Below are positions 18,166 to 28,871 of a DNA stretch of 64,000 nucleotides, in pieces. Positions within the stretch are counted from its first letter, which is position 1; each line of letters opens with the position of its first letter. The position numbers were made by a program, and so were the translations under genes. The stretch is from positions 3,224,001-3,288,000 of the forward strand of contig NZ_LT605205.1 in NCBI RefSeq assembly GCF_900095135.1, given 5' to 3'. The stretch is from Proteiniphilum saccharofermentans (lineage in GTDB: Bacteria; Bacteroidota; Bacteroidia; Bacteroidales; Dysgonomonadaceae). The notes below the pieces were generated by a model. The model searched no databases. It was not told the origin of the DNA and saw nothing but the letters and a program-made list of their open reading frames with translations.

Positions 18166-18432
18166 CCGTTCTCTTTTTAATATGGGTACAAAGATAACAT
18201 CCGTAAAACGATTTTACCTCATCACCGTTGAATAAAATCGATATTTATTGATAGGAAGGAATATATATGATTTCCGGACAGGATGGACGATGGGGGTTGA
18301 ATATCCCTAAATAATGGGATTTTTTCTACTTCAAAATCATATGTTTTTGGGATTGTCTCCTTTTATCTTTTCCTATTCCTTTGTAGATTGAAGGAGGGAG
18401 CAAGGTCATTTATTACCGGTATACTCCCCGTA

Positions 18433-20552
18433 ATGTATACAAATTTTAAAAGTCATACGCATATGGATACACAATCATTAATCGCTATAAAGACGTTATT
18501 TTTCTTTCTCGGTTTTCTCTTTATTGTTAATTTAAGTGTTTTTGCACAACAAAACAGCACTTTTAAAGGCAAAGTTTATGATAATAACAACCGGATATTG
18601 GTTGGCGCTACTGTTTTTATCGAGCAGTTAGGCATAGGTGATGATACCGACTGGGACGGGAACTTCGAAATAGACCGTGTACCTGCCGGACAATATAAAG
18701 TGGTGGTGAGTTATGTGGGATTCGAGTCGATTGAACGGGAAATAGAATTTCAGGAAGGAATGACGAAAGAGATCAATTTCCGGTTACAGCCCGATAGAAA
18801 TATATTATCGGAAATAGAAGTATTCGGGGCACGTCGCGAAAGACCTGAAAAAATGGATGCGCTTACCCGTATCCCGCTTCGGCTGGATGAACAGGTACAA
18901 AGTATTTCGGTAATCTCCCACAAAATGATTGCCGAACAAGGTGCACTCACATTGAACGATGCGGTACGCAATGCGCCCGGCCTGACAACATTCGCCACTT
19001 ACGGAAATACATCCGAAAGTCTGACATCAAGAGGTTACCGTGGTATTCCGGTGGTAAAGAACGGCGTAAGAATTCACTCCGATTTCAGGGGACAAGGCTT
19101 TCTAACCGACTGGAAATGGATTACCTGCACGATTCCCGTACTCCCGACCAGGGAACTGTGAACCTGAGCGCCGACAGCGTGAATAATATTTACGAAATGC
19201 CTCATGACAAATTCCTCGGGTTTTCTACCGATCGCCAGATAAGCAATGCCTTATCGTATATGGCGCATGTCACCCGTGATCTCGGAGACGGATACAGCGT
19301 AAGAGTGGCTTATGCCGGATCCGATCTGGATATAAAATCCGTCAGGGCACATGTATCCCAATTGGGAAATGCAACTTCCACCGGAAATTATAATTTGCGT
19401 TCAAGAAGGTATAGCGGCAGCCAGAGAAACGATAAAAACGGGGTTCTTCAGATTGATTTTATGGGAAAAGATATTCAGACGGGTTCGATCAAACATACCT
19501 TCAATGTCGGATTTGATTATCGATGGTTTAATGCGAAAACCATTGGTACTAATTCCATGCTAGTGGATACTATTGATGTGCTGGCCGGGATCCCTAACAC
19601 AGCTCCTTCGGTGACATTAACCGACGGGACACCGACTACGACACGGGAATATGCTTACGGATTACTATTCCAGGAAGTAATTACGTTCAACCAATATCTG
19701 AAAGCTTCGCTCGGATTGCGTTACAGCCAGGTAAGCGGGATCAGCGACAATACCATTTCCTCAACCGGCGGAGACGTATGGGACCCGCTTTTCGGCGTGA
19801 TCATCACACCGTTTAAAGACTTTAATATTTTCGCGTCTTATACGACGACCACTTCTTTGCGGGGAGCAGCGAATCTACTGCTGGAGGATAGACAAACACC
19901 GGTAGGTCCTGCACGTGAAAAGCAGTTCGAAGCCGGTTTTAAAAGCGAATGGTTCGGTAATAGGCTACGTTTCAATGCAACCTGGTTCCTGATCCGTAAC
20001 AACAATCTTACATACGAGGCATTAGACGAAAGCGGTAACGGAACCGGGTATTATATCAAAGCCGGCAACCTTACAAGAGAGGGCATTGAATTGGACTTAA
20101 CCGGGAGGTTACTTGAAAATATGGACGTTGTGTTCGGATACTCATATCTGGATGCTGCTTATCGTGATAGTCCCTATTACCACGAAGGTTCTTCGCCAAT
20201 GAATGCAACCAGGCATACCGCTAATGGTTGGCTGAACTATTCGATCCTCTCGGGAGGCTTACGGAACCTGTCATTCGGGGTAGGTGTATATTATGTGGGT
20301 GAGCGTCCGCTCGCGGAATATACCTATACAGTCGTACCCGGACATGACGTACAGCCCAATACCCCTCCGTTTATGGCCGATCCTTATACTACTGTCAATG
20401 CTCATGTAAGTTACCGGTATAAAAACTATCACATAAGAGCATTCTTTAACAATATCTTCGACTCGACCGGTTATACGGCATATTATCGTGGTGGTTATTT
20501 GAATCCGACAGATCCGAGAAACTTTGCCGTCGCGTTAAATTATATATTTTAG
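18433..20552 (+). pseudogene. TonB-dependent siderophore-type receptor broken by an internal out-of-frame deletion
   Basis: Two pieces of one receptor lie in different frames. Piece 1 (18433 to about 19110) has a signal peptide ending in FAQQ, a carboxypeptidase-regulatory-like domain and the first part of a plug (RLDEQVQSISVISHKMI, LTSRGYRG, VVKNGVR) and stops at 19161. Piece 2 (in frame from 19116 to 20552) begins with MDYLHDSRTPDQGTVNL, which in this family is the barrel region well after the plug, and runs to a normal C-terminus ending in Phe. The end of the plug and the first barrel strands, roughly 100-130 codons by family layout, are missing at the junction near 19110-19116. It is a pseudogene unless the assembly is wrong. 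Start choice (18433 or 18463) is uncertain. Confidence 0.8.
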
Positions 20553-20591
20553 CTTCTTCCTCTATACCTTTCGAAGTAACACCAACAAAAG

Positions 20592-20616
20592 TTCTCTCTT
20601 CTTTTGGAAGAGAGAA
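20592..20616 (+). terminator. Intrinsic terminator after the broken receptor gene
   Basis: A 9-bp stem (20592-20600 with 20608-20616) closes a 7-nt loop and is followed by ATTTTTC. It lies 39 nt after the receptor stop and before the convergent GH10-like gene. Confidence 0.65.
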
Positions 20617-20697
20617 ATTTTTCGTTGTAACCAGATGGATATCTGCATGACAAGACACTTTTCCTTACCCAAAACAATATTGATATTCACCTTTGTT

Positions 20698-22233
20698 CTA
20701 TAATTTCACCTTGGTCTTTGCCGGCTTACTTTCATTATGAAAAGCATCCAATGCGGTTACTACATAAGTGTAGCGGCTTTCACCACCCTCATAAGGCAAT
20801 ACGAAGAAATTGTCAGGCGTGATTTTTACAATATTCTCTGCCCGGTTGATATCCACTTTTTCTCCCCGACGGAAGCGATAAACAACAAACCGTTGTGCCG
20901 ATTCAGGGTTCGACAGCTCCTTTTTATATTCCCATGTGAGAAAATGCATATCTTCGGTATACACATCCGTCAGTTTCTTCACGGCTGCGGGACGTCCCTT
21001 GTACAAATGTGTATAAGCCGGAATCAATGTCCTGGAACGATGAAGATCGGTTCTCATCGCATCAGCCACTCCTGCAAAATTGTCAAGTATCTGGTATCCG
21101 TACCAGTAACAATTACCATGGACAAAAGACATTTCGCGTGACTGGCGGATCTTTACGTTCAGCTCGTTCTTATCAATGCTTCGTTTCAGGTCTTGCCCGA
21201 TATAAAGGTGCTGTTCAAAATTATTGGCATTCCACCAATGCAGCAAGGTGGTATAATCGGCAGCGCTATGACCGATCTCCCAGTAGAGCTGAGGCAGGTT
21301 ATAATCGATCCATCCTTTTTCCACCCACAGTTTGATGTCGGCATACAGGTCATCATAATTCTGCAAACCGTTGGTATCGCTCCCGTTCGGATCACTCCTT
21401 TTGTTTCGGTAAATCCCGAAGGGGCTGATGCCGAAACGCACCCACGGTTTGGTGCCGGCAATGGTCAGTTTGATCTGCTGGATGAGCAGGTTCACGTTAT
21501 TACGGCGCCAGTCGCCGCGCTGCGAGGGAGAGAACCCCTGCGAAGCGGCGTACATACTGAAACTGTTGTCGTCGGGAAAAGATGTGCCCGCTATGGGATA
21601 AGGATAAAAGTAGTCGTCCATATGGATGGCATCCACATCATAGCGTGTAACGATATCGCGCACCACTTCACATATAAATCCCCGGTTCTCAGGCAGTCCC
21701 GGATCAAAAAACAATTGGGTTCCGTACTGAACAAACCGTTCCGGATGCTTCCAATAGATATGGCCTTTTGCAAGGGTATTGTTAATATTGGTCTTTACCC
21801 GGTAGGGATTCAACCAAGCGTGAAGCTCCATTCCCCGTTTATGGCACTCTTCGATGATAAAAGCCAGGGGATCGAAGGCGGGATCGTCGGGTGCTTTCCC
21901 CTGCTCACCGGTCAGAAACCTGCTCCACGGCTCCAGTTCCGACCGGTAGAAAGCATCGGCTTCGGGACGGATCTGAAAAATCACCGCATTGACACCGGCT
22001 TCATCGAATTTCCGTACCATATCGGAAATATAATGCTTCATGGCTGCACTGTTCATTTGGCTGTAACGCGATTGACCCACAGTCTGTACCCATGCGCCGC
22101 GAAATTCACGTTTGGGAGCTGCGTCGGGAGTACGCGTCAGGGATTGCTTGGTAGTACCGCAAGCGGTGATCAGCACTACAATAAGCAAAAGAAAACTAAA
22201 TCTAATAAAGTGAATCATCTTATTAATTACCAA
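20698..22233 (-). CDS. GH10-like (DUF187/GHL10, PF02638) lipoprotein glycosidase
   Basis: A 511-residue lipoprotein (Cys25, LITAC) of the glycosyl hydrolase-like 10 group. The TIM-barrel domain (about 43-385) shows REFRGAWVQTVGQSRY at its start, VNAVIFQIRPEADAFY, MELHAWLNPYRV, DAIHMDDYFYPYP and WIDYNLPQLYWEIGH, as in YngK-type proteins. The C-terminal about 100 residues look like a fibronectin III-like domain. The natural substrate of this group is poorly known; peptidoglycan or exopolysaccharide has been suggested for relatives. The gene is not clearly part of either utilisation locus. A word-repeat leader lies directly upstream. Confidence 0.88.
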   Translation of the reverse strand: MVINKMIHFIRFSFLLLIVVLITACGTTKQSLTRTPDAAPKREFRGAWVQTVGQSRYSQMNSAAMKHYISDMVRKFDEAGVNAVIFQIRPEADAFYRSELEPWSRFLTGEQGKAPDDPAFDPLAFIIEECHKRGMELHAWLNPYRVKTNINNTLAKGHIYWKHPERFVQYGTQLFFDPGLPENRGFICEVVRDIVTRYDVDAIHMDDYFYPYPIAGTSFPDDNSFSMYAASQGFSPSQRGDWRRNNVNLLIQQIKLTIAGTKPWVRFGISPFGIYRNKRSDPNGSDTNGLQNYDDLYADIKLWVEKGWIDYNLPQLYWEIGHSAADYTTLLHWWNANNFEQHLYIGQDLKRSIDKNELNVKIRQSREMSFVHGNCYWYGYQILDNFAGVADAMRTDLHRSRTLIPAYTHLYKGRPAAVKKLTDVYTEDMHFLTWEYKKELSNPESAQRFVVYRFRRGEKVDINRAENIVKITPDNFFVLPYEGGESRYTYVVTALDAFHNESKPAKTKVKL

Positions 22234-22323
22234 TTACTAATTTCCAATTTATTTTGAATTGCAAATCGACGGAGTCAAATCTGAAATCTTGAATCTTGAA
22301 TTTTGAATCTGAAATCTGAAATC
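22217..22323 (-). repeat. Word-repeat mosaic upstream of the GH10-like gene
   Basis: Reading in the direction of the minus-strand genes, GATTTCAGATTCAAAATTC-like words (22323-22278) follow the antiporter stop. AATTGGAAATTAGTAATTGG-like words (22250-22217) then run up to and just past the ATG at 22233. Word families and their order match the spacers at 8704-8895 and 33897-34110. Confidence 0.6.
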
Positions 22324-24393
22324 CTAAGGAATAAAAATATGGTCTTCCGTCTCCAGCAACTGATCCGCCAGGTGCTGTTTGGGATAGACTACAATACGGT
22401 TGTGATGCGGGAAGCGATTCTCCAACCGTGTAGGCAGACTCTCTAAAACCGGGATATGAGAAATATACCCTACATGGGCGGAAACCAGAATAATCAGATC
22501 ATCTTTTTTGATCAGATCTCCACAGGACAACGGATTACTCCAATCCACAAACGGTTGAAAAATAAAGTTTCCCGATTTCTTCTGTCCGGAAATAATCTTC
22601 TGGGTTTCAGGGTGTCCCAGATGCAACACGGGGATCGACAACTCGGAGGATAGCTTCGACACCTTACTTACCCACAATCCGAAACCATCTTCTTTTTCAG
22701 CCAGTGGCGGCGAGACAACGACAATCCGTTTATTCAAAATAAGGTTTCGCTCCACATGGCAGACAAACAGGTTCTTATCCATATTCTTGATAATCAGGTC
22801 GACCTTCTCTCCCAGCAGTTTATCCCATAACCCGGCCTTGCCCGGCCATCCCAGGATAACAATGTCCGACATCGTCTCACGTGCCGTCCTCACAATACCA
22901 TCCGCCGGATTGTGGTCGATAGTAGTGATAATATCTATGTTCACTTCTGCTGCTGTAGCTCTCGAGACAAATCCCTGTAACTGTTTCCTGAAGCTCACTA
23001 TATTCTTTTCCGCCTCCTGGTTATTAGGCACTACCCCCAGGAGGGAGACGGGATTCACCGATTTTTTATCTTTCAGCAACAATGCCAGTTCCACATGCTG
23101 ACCGATATTGGTAGGGTTAGCGATAGGTACCAGTATTTTCTCCTGGGCAAACACGCCCATGGAAGAGGGGATAAGGGGCTCATTCTCTTCACTGATCGCG
23201 ATCTTTTTGGCCGCTCTTTGTGTGAAGACCGAGGCTACAATACAAGTGAGCAGGATCAGTATAATAGTACCGTTTAAAATATATTCATCCAGCAGATCCG
23301 CTCTGTAGCCCACAAGAATGATGGCCAGCGTAGCCGCCGCATGTGAACTGCTCAGTCCGAAAATAAGGTTTCTCTGGGTATTTGAGTAGCGGAATGTCTT
23401 CTGCGTCGCCCACGCCGCCAGCCATTTCCCTACGAGCGCCATCAGGGTGAGCGTTAACGCTACGATAAGGGTACGCGGTCCGTTCAGCACCACGGAGATA
23501 TCGACCAGCATCCCGACCGAGATCAGGAAAATGGGGATAAATAGCGCATTCCCGAAGAACTCGATCCGGTTCATCAATGCCGAGGAATGAGGGATCAACC
23601 TGTTCAGCGCCAATCCCGCGGCAAATGCCCCGATAATGGGCTCAATTCCTCCCAGTTCCACCAGAAAACCGGCAGAAAATACCACGAAAAGTACAAAGAT
23701 AAAGGTAGAATATTTCTCCGGTGTGGCTCTCTTAAAAAACCATTTGGCAATGCGAGGCACTATCAGGAAGATAATCAATGAGAAGAGCAGTAGCGAGAGC
23801 AGCAATTTTATGAGGAAACCGGCATCCAGTCCCCCGTTGCTGTTGGACAAAACCAACGCGAGAATAATCAGCACGGCCGTATCGGTAAGGATGGTACCTC
23901 CCACCGTAATCGCAACCGCCTGATTACGGGCAATTCCCATACGGCTCACAATGGGATAAGCCACCAGGGTATGGGTGGAAAACATGCTTGCTGTAAGAAA
24001 ACTGGCATCCGCACTGTAACCGAGCAGGTAATGACAAACAGGATAACCGACAAGCAGCGGGATAACAAAAGTATAAAATCCAAAAGCGAGGCTTCTGTTC
24101 TTATGCAGTATAAACTCTCCCAAATCAAGTTCCAGCCCCACTATAAACATAATATACAACAGTCCTATGGTAGAGAACATCTCTACCCCGGCATGGGTAT
24201 TGTTTATCCAGTTAAGCCCGTGCGGGCCGATAATCACACCTGCCACGATCAACCCGATGATGCTCGGCACATTGATCCGTTTCAGGAGGATAGGCGCCAG
24301 AAGCACAATCGACAGAAGCAGCGCGAATATCAATACCGGATTGGAAAACGGTAAAGTAAACTCATGTTGTAATTCTGACAGAAAAGCTTCCAT
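22324..24393 (-). CDS. Cation/proton antiporter (CPA2/KefB-like) with C-terminal universal-stress-protein-like region
   Basis: A 689-residue inner-membrane protein. The first about 400 residues hold the Na+/H+ exchanger fold (about 12 hydrophobic segments) with INVPSIIGLIVAGVIIGPHG near the start, LDLGEF, the TGG-like AVAITVGGTILTDTAVL stretch and ELGGIEPIIGAFAAGLALN. From about residue 415 the cytosolic part resembles one or two universal-stress-protein domains (EKILVPIANPTNI; DIVILGWPGKAGLWDKLLG). It probably exchanges Na+ or K+ for protons, with the cytosolic part sensing nucleotide or stress. It is divergent from uvrA; a TATTTTTG element at 24462-24455 on the minus strand could be its -7 box, but no good -33 box is seen. 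Confidence 0.9.
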   Translation of the reverse strand: MEAFLSELQHEFTLPFSNPVLIFALLLSIVLLAPILLKRINVPSIIGLIVAGVIIGPHGLNWINNTHAGVEMFSTIGLLYIMFIVGLELDLGEFILHKNRSLAFGFYTFVIPLLVGYPVCHYLLGYSADASFLTASMFSTHTLVAYPIVSRMGIARNQAVAITVGGTILTDTAVLIILALVLSNSNGGLDAGFLIKLLLSLLLFSLIIFLIVPRIAKWFFKRATPEKYSTFIFVLFVVFSAGFLVELGGIEPIIGAFAAGLALNRLIPHSSALMNRIEFFGNALFIPIFLISVGMLVDISVVLNGPRTLIVALTLTLMALVGKWLAAWATQKTFRYSNTQRNLIFGLSSSHAAATLAIILVGYRADLLDEYILNGTIILILLTCIVASVFTQRAAKKIAISEENEPLIPSSMGVFAQEKILVPIANPTNIGQHVELALLLKDKKSVNPVSLLGVVPNNQEAEKNIVSFRKQLQGFVSRATAAEVNIDIITTIDHNPADGIVRTARETMSDIVILGWPGKAGLWDKLLGEKVDLIIKNMDKNLFVCHVERNLILNKRIVVVSPPLAEKEDGFGLWVSKVSKLSSELSIPVLHLGHPETQKIISGQKKSGNFIFQPFVDWSNPLSCGDLIKKDDLIILVSAHVGYISHIPVLESLPTRLENRFPHHNRIVVYPKQHLADQLLETEDHIFIP

Positions 24394-24550
24394 AGAGTGA
24401 TTCTTGAGAGTTTTGGGAAACAGATTCCGGAAGTGAGATTTCCATATTGATCGACAAAAATAATTATTTTCTTTGATTTATCGGGCGACTGGCCTCTTTT
24501 TATCACCCAGGACCTTTACCGGCAGATTTGGCGAATATGATGGATGCACA

Positions 24551-24581
24551 TTGTTTTTTGGAGATAAAATAGTTATCTTTG
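24551..24581 (+). promoter_or_regulatory. Bacteroidetes-type promoter for uvrA
   Basis: TTG at 24551-24553 is followed after 20 nt by TATCTTTG at 24574-24581. A start near 24588 would leave a leader of about 14 nt before the ATG at 24602, which argues against any translation start upstream. Confidence 0.7.
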
Positions 24582-24601
24582 TGGGTTATAGCAAAGGTTA
24601 T

Positions 24602-27397
24602 ATGAGTAATTCAAAACAGATCGAAATAAAAGGGGCACGCGTCAATAACCTCAAAAACATCGACGTAAACATTCCCCGCAACACTTTTACAGTTATCACG
24701 GGACTCTCCGGATCAGGAAAATCATCACTGGCATTCGACACGTTGTATGCCGAAGGGCAACGGCGTTATGTAGAGAGCCTTTCAGCTTATGCACGGCAGT
24801 TCCTTGGACGCATGAACAAGCCGGAATGTGACTATATACACGGCATTCCTCCCGCCATCGCCATCGAACAAAAGACCACTTCACGCAATCCGCGTTCCAC
24901 GGTAGGTACTTCTACTGAAATTTATGAATACCTGCGGTTGTTATATGCCCGCATCGGCAAAACCATCTCTCCCGTTTCAGGCATAGAGGTAAAACGCCAT
25001 TACGTACACGATGTGGTGGCTAAAATGCAGGAATATCGCGAGGGAACACGTATGGCAGTGCTGTCTCATATCCAGTTGCGGAACGGGCGTAATCTGCGCA
25101 ACCAGTTGGAGATACTGCTGAAAGAGGGTTTTACCCGAATAGATGTAGGAGAACAGTTTTACCGTATTGAAGAACTGCTGGAACAGAATAAATTACCGTC
25201 GGAGAACGAGGTGTTGCTGGTAATCGACCGCCTCTCCTGTTCCTCCGACAAGGCGACAATGAACCGGCTGTCCGACTCGGTGGAAACTGCTTTTTTGGAA
25301 GGAGATGGTGAATGTATTGTCCGTTTCTGGGGTGAAAACGGAATTGAATCATTCACTTTTTCCAATCGTTTCGAAGCGGATGGCATTACTTTCGAAGAAC
25401 CGACCGAGATGATGTTCAACTTTAATAGTCCCGCCGGTGCATGCCCCAAGTGCGAGGGATTCGGAAAGGTAGTAGGTATTGATGAGAATCTGGTAATCCC
25501 CGACAAGAGCCTCTCGGTACAGGAGGAGTGCGTACAGTGCTGGAGAGGGGAAAAGATGAGTGAATGGAGGCAGGAATTCGTACATAATGCCTATAAAGTC
25601 GATTTTCCTATCCACCGGGCTTATTACGACCTGACGGATACTGAAAAGGATATCCTCTGGAACGGTCGACATGACCTCGGCATTTACGGGATCAACGATT
25701 TTTTCGCAATGCTTGAGAAAAACCTCTACAAGATACAATACCGGGTCATGCTGGCCCGTTATCGTGGAAAGACCGGTTGCCCCGTGTGCAAAGGTTCACG
25801 ACTCAAGAAAGAAGCATTTTACGTAAAGGTAGGCGGAAAATCGATCACCGAACTGGTAGTGATGCCGGTCACCGAACTGAAGGCATTTTTTGATCAACTT
25901 ACATTGAACGAAACCGATGCTGCCATTGCGGAGCGCCTTCTTACAGAGATACGTAATCGGGTGCAGTTCCTCCTGAATGTCGGACTGGGTTATCTCACCC
26001 TCAACCGCCTTTCAAATACGCTCTCCGGAGGTGAAAGCCAACGCATCAACCTGGTATCGTCATTGGGTAGCAGTTTGGTGGGCTCGCTCTATATCCTCGA
26101 CGAACCAAGTATCGGACTCCATTCACGCGATACCTATCTGCTGATCGGTGTATTGCGCGACTTGCAACAAATGGGAAATACAGTCGTAGTGGTAGAACAC
26201 GATGAGGAAATTATCCGTGCAGCGGATTATATCATCGACATAGGCCCCAAGGCAGGTCGATTGGGAGGTGAGGTAATCTACCAAGGCAATGTAGCCGAGT
26301 TGGAAGAGAAAAGCGACAGCTATACCGTCAAATACCTTACGGGTGAAGAGGAGATTGAAATACCCAAAGTCCGCCGTAAATGGAACAACTATATCGAAGT
26401 AAAGGGAGCCCGACAGAATAACCTGAAGAATATCGACGTGAAGTTCCCCTTGAACGTGATGACCGTAGTAACAGGCGTCAGTGGATCGGGTAAATCATCT
26501 CTTGTGAATGATGTGCTTTTCAATTCATTACAACACCATTATAAGGGTACTGCGCTGGAGCATGCCGAATTCAACGGTATCGGCGGAGATCTCAAGCTGA
26601 TGAAAGGAGTGGAATACGTAGACCAGAATCCTATCGGGAAATCATCACGCTCCAACCCGGTCACCTACCTCAAGGCATTCGACGAAATCCGTAAACTTTA
26701 TGCCGCACAACCGCTGGCAAAACAAATGGGTTTCTCTCCGGCCTATTTCTCGTTCAACGTGGAGGGAGGACGTTGCAGTGAATGTAAAGGCGAAGGTACC
26801 ATCACCGTGGAGATGCAGTTTATGGCCGACATCCGGCTGGAATGCGAATCGTGCCACGGTAAACGGTTTTCTGACGAAGTGCTGGAAATAGAATATAAGG
26901 GAGCGACTATTCACGATATATTGGAGATGACGGTCAACCAGGCGATCGACTTTTTCGGGCAACAGAAAGGAACAACGGAGAAGAAAATCGTGAAGAAAAT
27001 GCAACCGTTACAAGATGTGGGACTGGGGTATATCAAACTGGGACAGTCCTCCTCCACCCTTTCCGGTGGTGAGAACCAACGTGTGAAACTGGCCTACTAC
27101 CTGGGGGAGGAAAAGGCGCAACCAACTGTTTTTATTTTCGACGAACCGACTACCGGCCTCCATTTTCATGATATCAAAACATTACTACAAGCATTTAACG
27201 CTTTGATAGAACGGGGACATACCGTAATCATTATCGAGCACAATATGGAAATCATCAAATGTGCCGACCATATTATCGATATCGGGCCGGAAGGAGGTAA
27301 AGCCGGCGGACAGGTCGTATGTGAAGGTACCCCGGAGCAGATCGTCCAATGTGAGCAATCTCATACAGGCCGTTTTTTGAAGGAAAAACTACATTAA
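24602..27397 (+). CDS. uvrA: Excinuclease ABC subunit A
   Basis: DNA-damage recognition ATPase of nucleotide excision repair, acting as a dimer with UvrB. The start is placed at 24602 ([20 protein letters not shown]), giving 931 residues, the usual UvrA length; the frame is open further upstream but the promoter at 24551-24581 overlaps that part. The first Walker A is GLSGSGKSS (about 34-42) and the second is [10 protein letters not shown]. Signature motifs are LSGGESQR and LSGGENQR. Zinc-binding [10 protein letters not shown] (first module) and CSECKGEG with CESCHGK (second module) are intact. It stands alone, divergent from the antiporter and convergent with the DUF2752 gene. Confidence 0.98.
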   Translation: MSNSKQIEIKGARVNNLKNIDVNIPRNTFTVITGLSGSGKSSLAFDTLYAEGQRRYVESLSAYARQFLGRMNKPECDYIHGIPPAIAIEQKTTSRNPRSTVGTSTEIYEYLRLLYARIGKTISPVSGIEVKRHYVHDVVAKMQEYREGTRMAVLSHIQLRNGRNLRNQLEILLKEGFTRIDVGEQFYRIEELLEQNKLPSENEVLLVIDRLSCSSDKATMNRLSDSVETAFLEGDGECIVRFWGENGIESFTFSNRFEADGITFEEPTEMMFNFNSPAGACPKCEGFGKVVGIDENLVIPDKSLSVQEECVQCWRGEKMSEWRQEFVHNAYKVDFPIHRAYYDLTDTEKDILWNGRHDLGIYGINDFFAMLEKNLYKIQYRVMLARYRGKTGCPVCKGSRLKKEAFYVKVGGKSITELVVMPVTELKAFFDQLTLNETDAAIAERLLTEIRNRVQFLLNVGLGYLTLNRLSNTLSGGESQRINLVSSLGSSLVGSLYILDEPSIGLHSRDTYLLIGVLRDLQQMGNTVVVVEHDEEIIRAADYIIDIGPKAGRLGGEVIYQGNVAELEEKSDSYTVKYLTGEEEIEIPKVRRKWNNYIEVKGARQNNLKNIDVKFPLNVMTVVTGVSGSGKSSLVNDVLFNSLQHHYKGTALEHAEFNGIGGDLKLMKGVEYVDQNPIGKSSRSNPVTYLKAFDEIRKLYAAQPLAKQMGFSPAYFSFNVEGGRCSECKGEGTITVEMQFMADIRLECESCHGKRFSDEVLEIEYKGATIHDILEMTVNQAIDFFGQQKGTTEKKIVKKMQPLQDVGLGYIKLGQSSSTLSGGENQRVKLAYYLGEEKAQPTVFIFDEPTTGLHFHDIKTLLQAFNALIERGHTVIIIEHNMEIIKCADHIIDIGPEGGKAGGQVVCEGTPEQIVQCEQSHTGRFLKEKLH

Positions 27398-27438
27398 AAC
27401 GGGCAAGGGATAAAGGTGATTTGTAAGAGAGTTCATAC

Positions 27439-27822
27439 TTACCACAGGTTTCTCAATATCCAATAAGCAATTATTACGGCCAACAGGACAACAGCCGCCC
27501 ACCTGCCGAAAAAGAATTTTTCAACTCCGGGGAATCGTTTTTTCCCTCCAAAATATTGAAGGTAAATACCCAGAAAAATATAGGGAATCGCTAATACCAT
27601 AAATGCATTGTACTTCAATGCGGCTCCTATATTAAAATGCAAAAGACTATGGACAGCTCTCTGCGACCCACATCCCGGACATTCATAACCGGTAGCGAGA
27701 AGAAAAGGGCATTTCGGGAAAAGAGGTTGTGCTTCCGGATCGAAAGTGTAAAAAATATAAAGCGCTGCCGTAACTAATACAGCTACGGCAGCACCTATTC
27801 CTATTTTTAGCCCTTTACGCAC
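27439..27822 (-). CDS. DUF2752 small membrane protein
   Basis: A 127-residue protein with three hydrophobic segments: about 8-27 at the N-terminus, about 73-95 and about 106-123. Between the first two is the DUF2752 signature CPFLLATGYECPGCGSQRAV with three closely spaced Cys. The function of the family is unknown. It starts 8 nt after the stop of the dispanin gene at 27831 and is the last gene of a four-gene minus-strand cluster. It converges with uvrA. Confidence 0.85.
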   Translation of the reverse strand: MRKGLKIGIGAAVAVLVTAALYIFYTFDPEAQPLFPKCPFLLATGYECPGCGSQRAVHSLLHFNIGAALKYNAFMVLAIPYIFLGIYLQYFGGKKRFPGVEKFFFGRWAAVVLLAVIIAYWILRNLW

Positions 27823-27830
27823 AACAGCGT

Positions 27831-28172
27831 CTAAAAATTATAACCGCTTGCATTGCTTTCGATAATATTCTCCATATATTCCGGCAAATTACCGGTAGCA
27901 AACATGATTATCCATAAGATCCAATACAGCAGCGCTGCTCCTACGGAGATCAGCGTCCACATTTTTGCTTTCCGGGCCATCTGCTCTGACTCTTCATATT
28001 TTCCGTTAAAGTAAAGTGAATCGACTTTTACGGCATAGATGATCCCCACAATTCCAAAAGGCATACAGCAAAAGAGAGTGGCCAAAATGGATTGCCACAG
28101 CCAGTTGCCGGGTTTCAACGAGGGTATGTCGTACGGTTGCTGCTCTTGAGGCGGCTCATTTCTATATTCCAT
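27831..28172 (-). CDS. CD225/dispanin-family membrane protein
   Basis: A 113-residue protein with a Pro/Gln-rich N-terminus (about 1-25) and two membrane segments. The first segment contains ILATLFCCMPFGIVGIIYA and is followed by the family-typical short loop with KVDSLYFNGKYEESEQMARKAK, then the second segment (about 72-95). This is the CD225 (dispanin/IFITM-like) layout. Bacterial members have no established role. It is a paralogue of the C-terminal half of the upstream gene, 18 nt away, and both probably sit in the inner membrane. Confidence 0.85.
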   Translation of the reverse strand: MEYRNEPPQEQQPYDIPSLKPGNWLWQSILATLFCCMPFGIVGIIYAVKVDSLYFNGKYEESEQMARKAKMWTLISVGAALLYWILWIIMFATGNLPEYMENIIESNASGYNF

Positions 28173-28190
28173 TACAATATTTTTCTACGG

Positions 28191-28754
28191 TTAAGTATTC
28201 AACAGATCCTCCATACCGGCAAAGCCCGAAAGGGAACCGATAAATACAACAAACAATATGATAGCTATTATGATAAGTGCGATCCAACCAATGGCGATCC
28301 ACATGGCAATCTTAGTCCATTTTGCCGCAGAACGGGAAGATTCCAGCGAAGCAGCGTAATCACCCCTGTTATAAAAAGATTCTACTTGCGCAGCATACAC
28401 GATACCGATAATTCCAAGGAGGCTTAGGATACTACTGCAAAGCATAAACGGGAGGATGGTGACCAGGATCGACTCCACCAACCATGTCCTGGGCATTGGC
28501 TGAATTTGCTGTGTTTCGGTAGATTCTCCGGGCCGGTCATACCGGACAGTGGGCTGGCCCTCACCTGCCAGAGGCTTCTTGTACGCGTCGGAAAACAGGA
28601 AGTATAACTCTTCCGTCTCTTCTGCCCGTTTCCACTGCTCCATGCCTTGTGTCCACACAAGTGTATCGCGTTTTATCCCTTCTTGTCTCAATTCTTCGGG
28701 CGAAAAGGTTCCTTTTTGCTTTCCTTCAGCGTCAATATAAAAATAACGGTTCAT
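28191..28754 (-). CDS. GYF_2 plus CD225/dispanin membrane protein
   Basis: A 187-residue protein with two parts. Residues about 1-52 form a GYF_2-type domain (YFYIDAEGKQKGTFSPEEL, then LVWTQGMEQWKRAEE), a small cytosolic fold often placed before membrane domains. Residues about 87-175 form a CD225/dispanin region with two membrane segments and the loop QVESFYNRGDYAASLESSRSA. It is followed by a second dispanin gene and DUF2752. The GYF_2 part suggests a peptide-binding or self-assembly role, but this is inference. Confidence 0.85.
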   Translation of the reverse strand: MNRYFYIDAEGKQKGTFSPEELRQEGIKRDTLVWTQGMEQWKRAEETEELYFLFSDAYKKPLAGEGQPTVRYDRPGESTETQQIQPMPRTWLVESILVTILPFMLCSSILSLLGIIGIVYAAQVESFYNRGDYAASLESSRSAAKWTKIAMWIAIGWIALIIIAIILFVVFIGSLSGFAGMEDLLNT

Positions 28755-28844
28755 ATATCTTTCTTTTACTGGTAATCTTCAATTATATTAGTCGTTTTGA
28801 GTCGCCTTCGCTCCTCGATTGTTAATTCTCGCAACGGTATAGTC

Positions 28845-28856
28845 CGAGTAAACTCG
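28845..28856. repeat. Palindromic 12-mer CGAGTAAACTCG, first copy
   Basis: Two 5-bp arms (CGAGT/ACTCG) around AA in the 117-nt gap between the lipoprotein gene and the GYF_2 gene. The identical 12-mer recurs in non-coding DNA at 37766-37777. It may be a remnant of a dispersed repeat or a short hairpin. Confidence 0.5.
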
Positions 28857-28871
28857 TCTTCTACTCATTGC

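Noticed and set aside
18388-18432. Upstream TTG start for the broken TonB receptor
   Set aside because: The extra residues precede a good signal peptide that begins at either ATG (18433 or 18463), so the TTG start is unlikely.
21193-22257. A 354-codon plus-strand frame opposite the GH10-like gene
   Set aside because: It is antisense to a clearly conserved lipoprotein glycosidase and has no domain, signal or ribosome site of its own.
24473-24601. In-frame upstream extension of uvrA
   Set aside because: It would begin with TTG and run through the promoter at 24551-24581. UvrA homologues begin at the [17 protein letters not shown] position, so the start was set to 24602.
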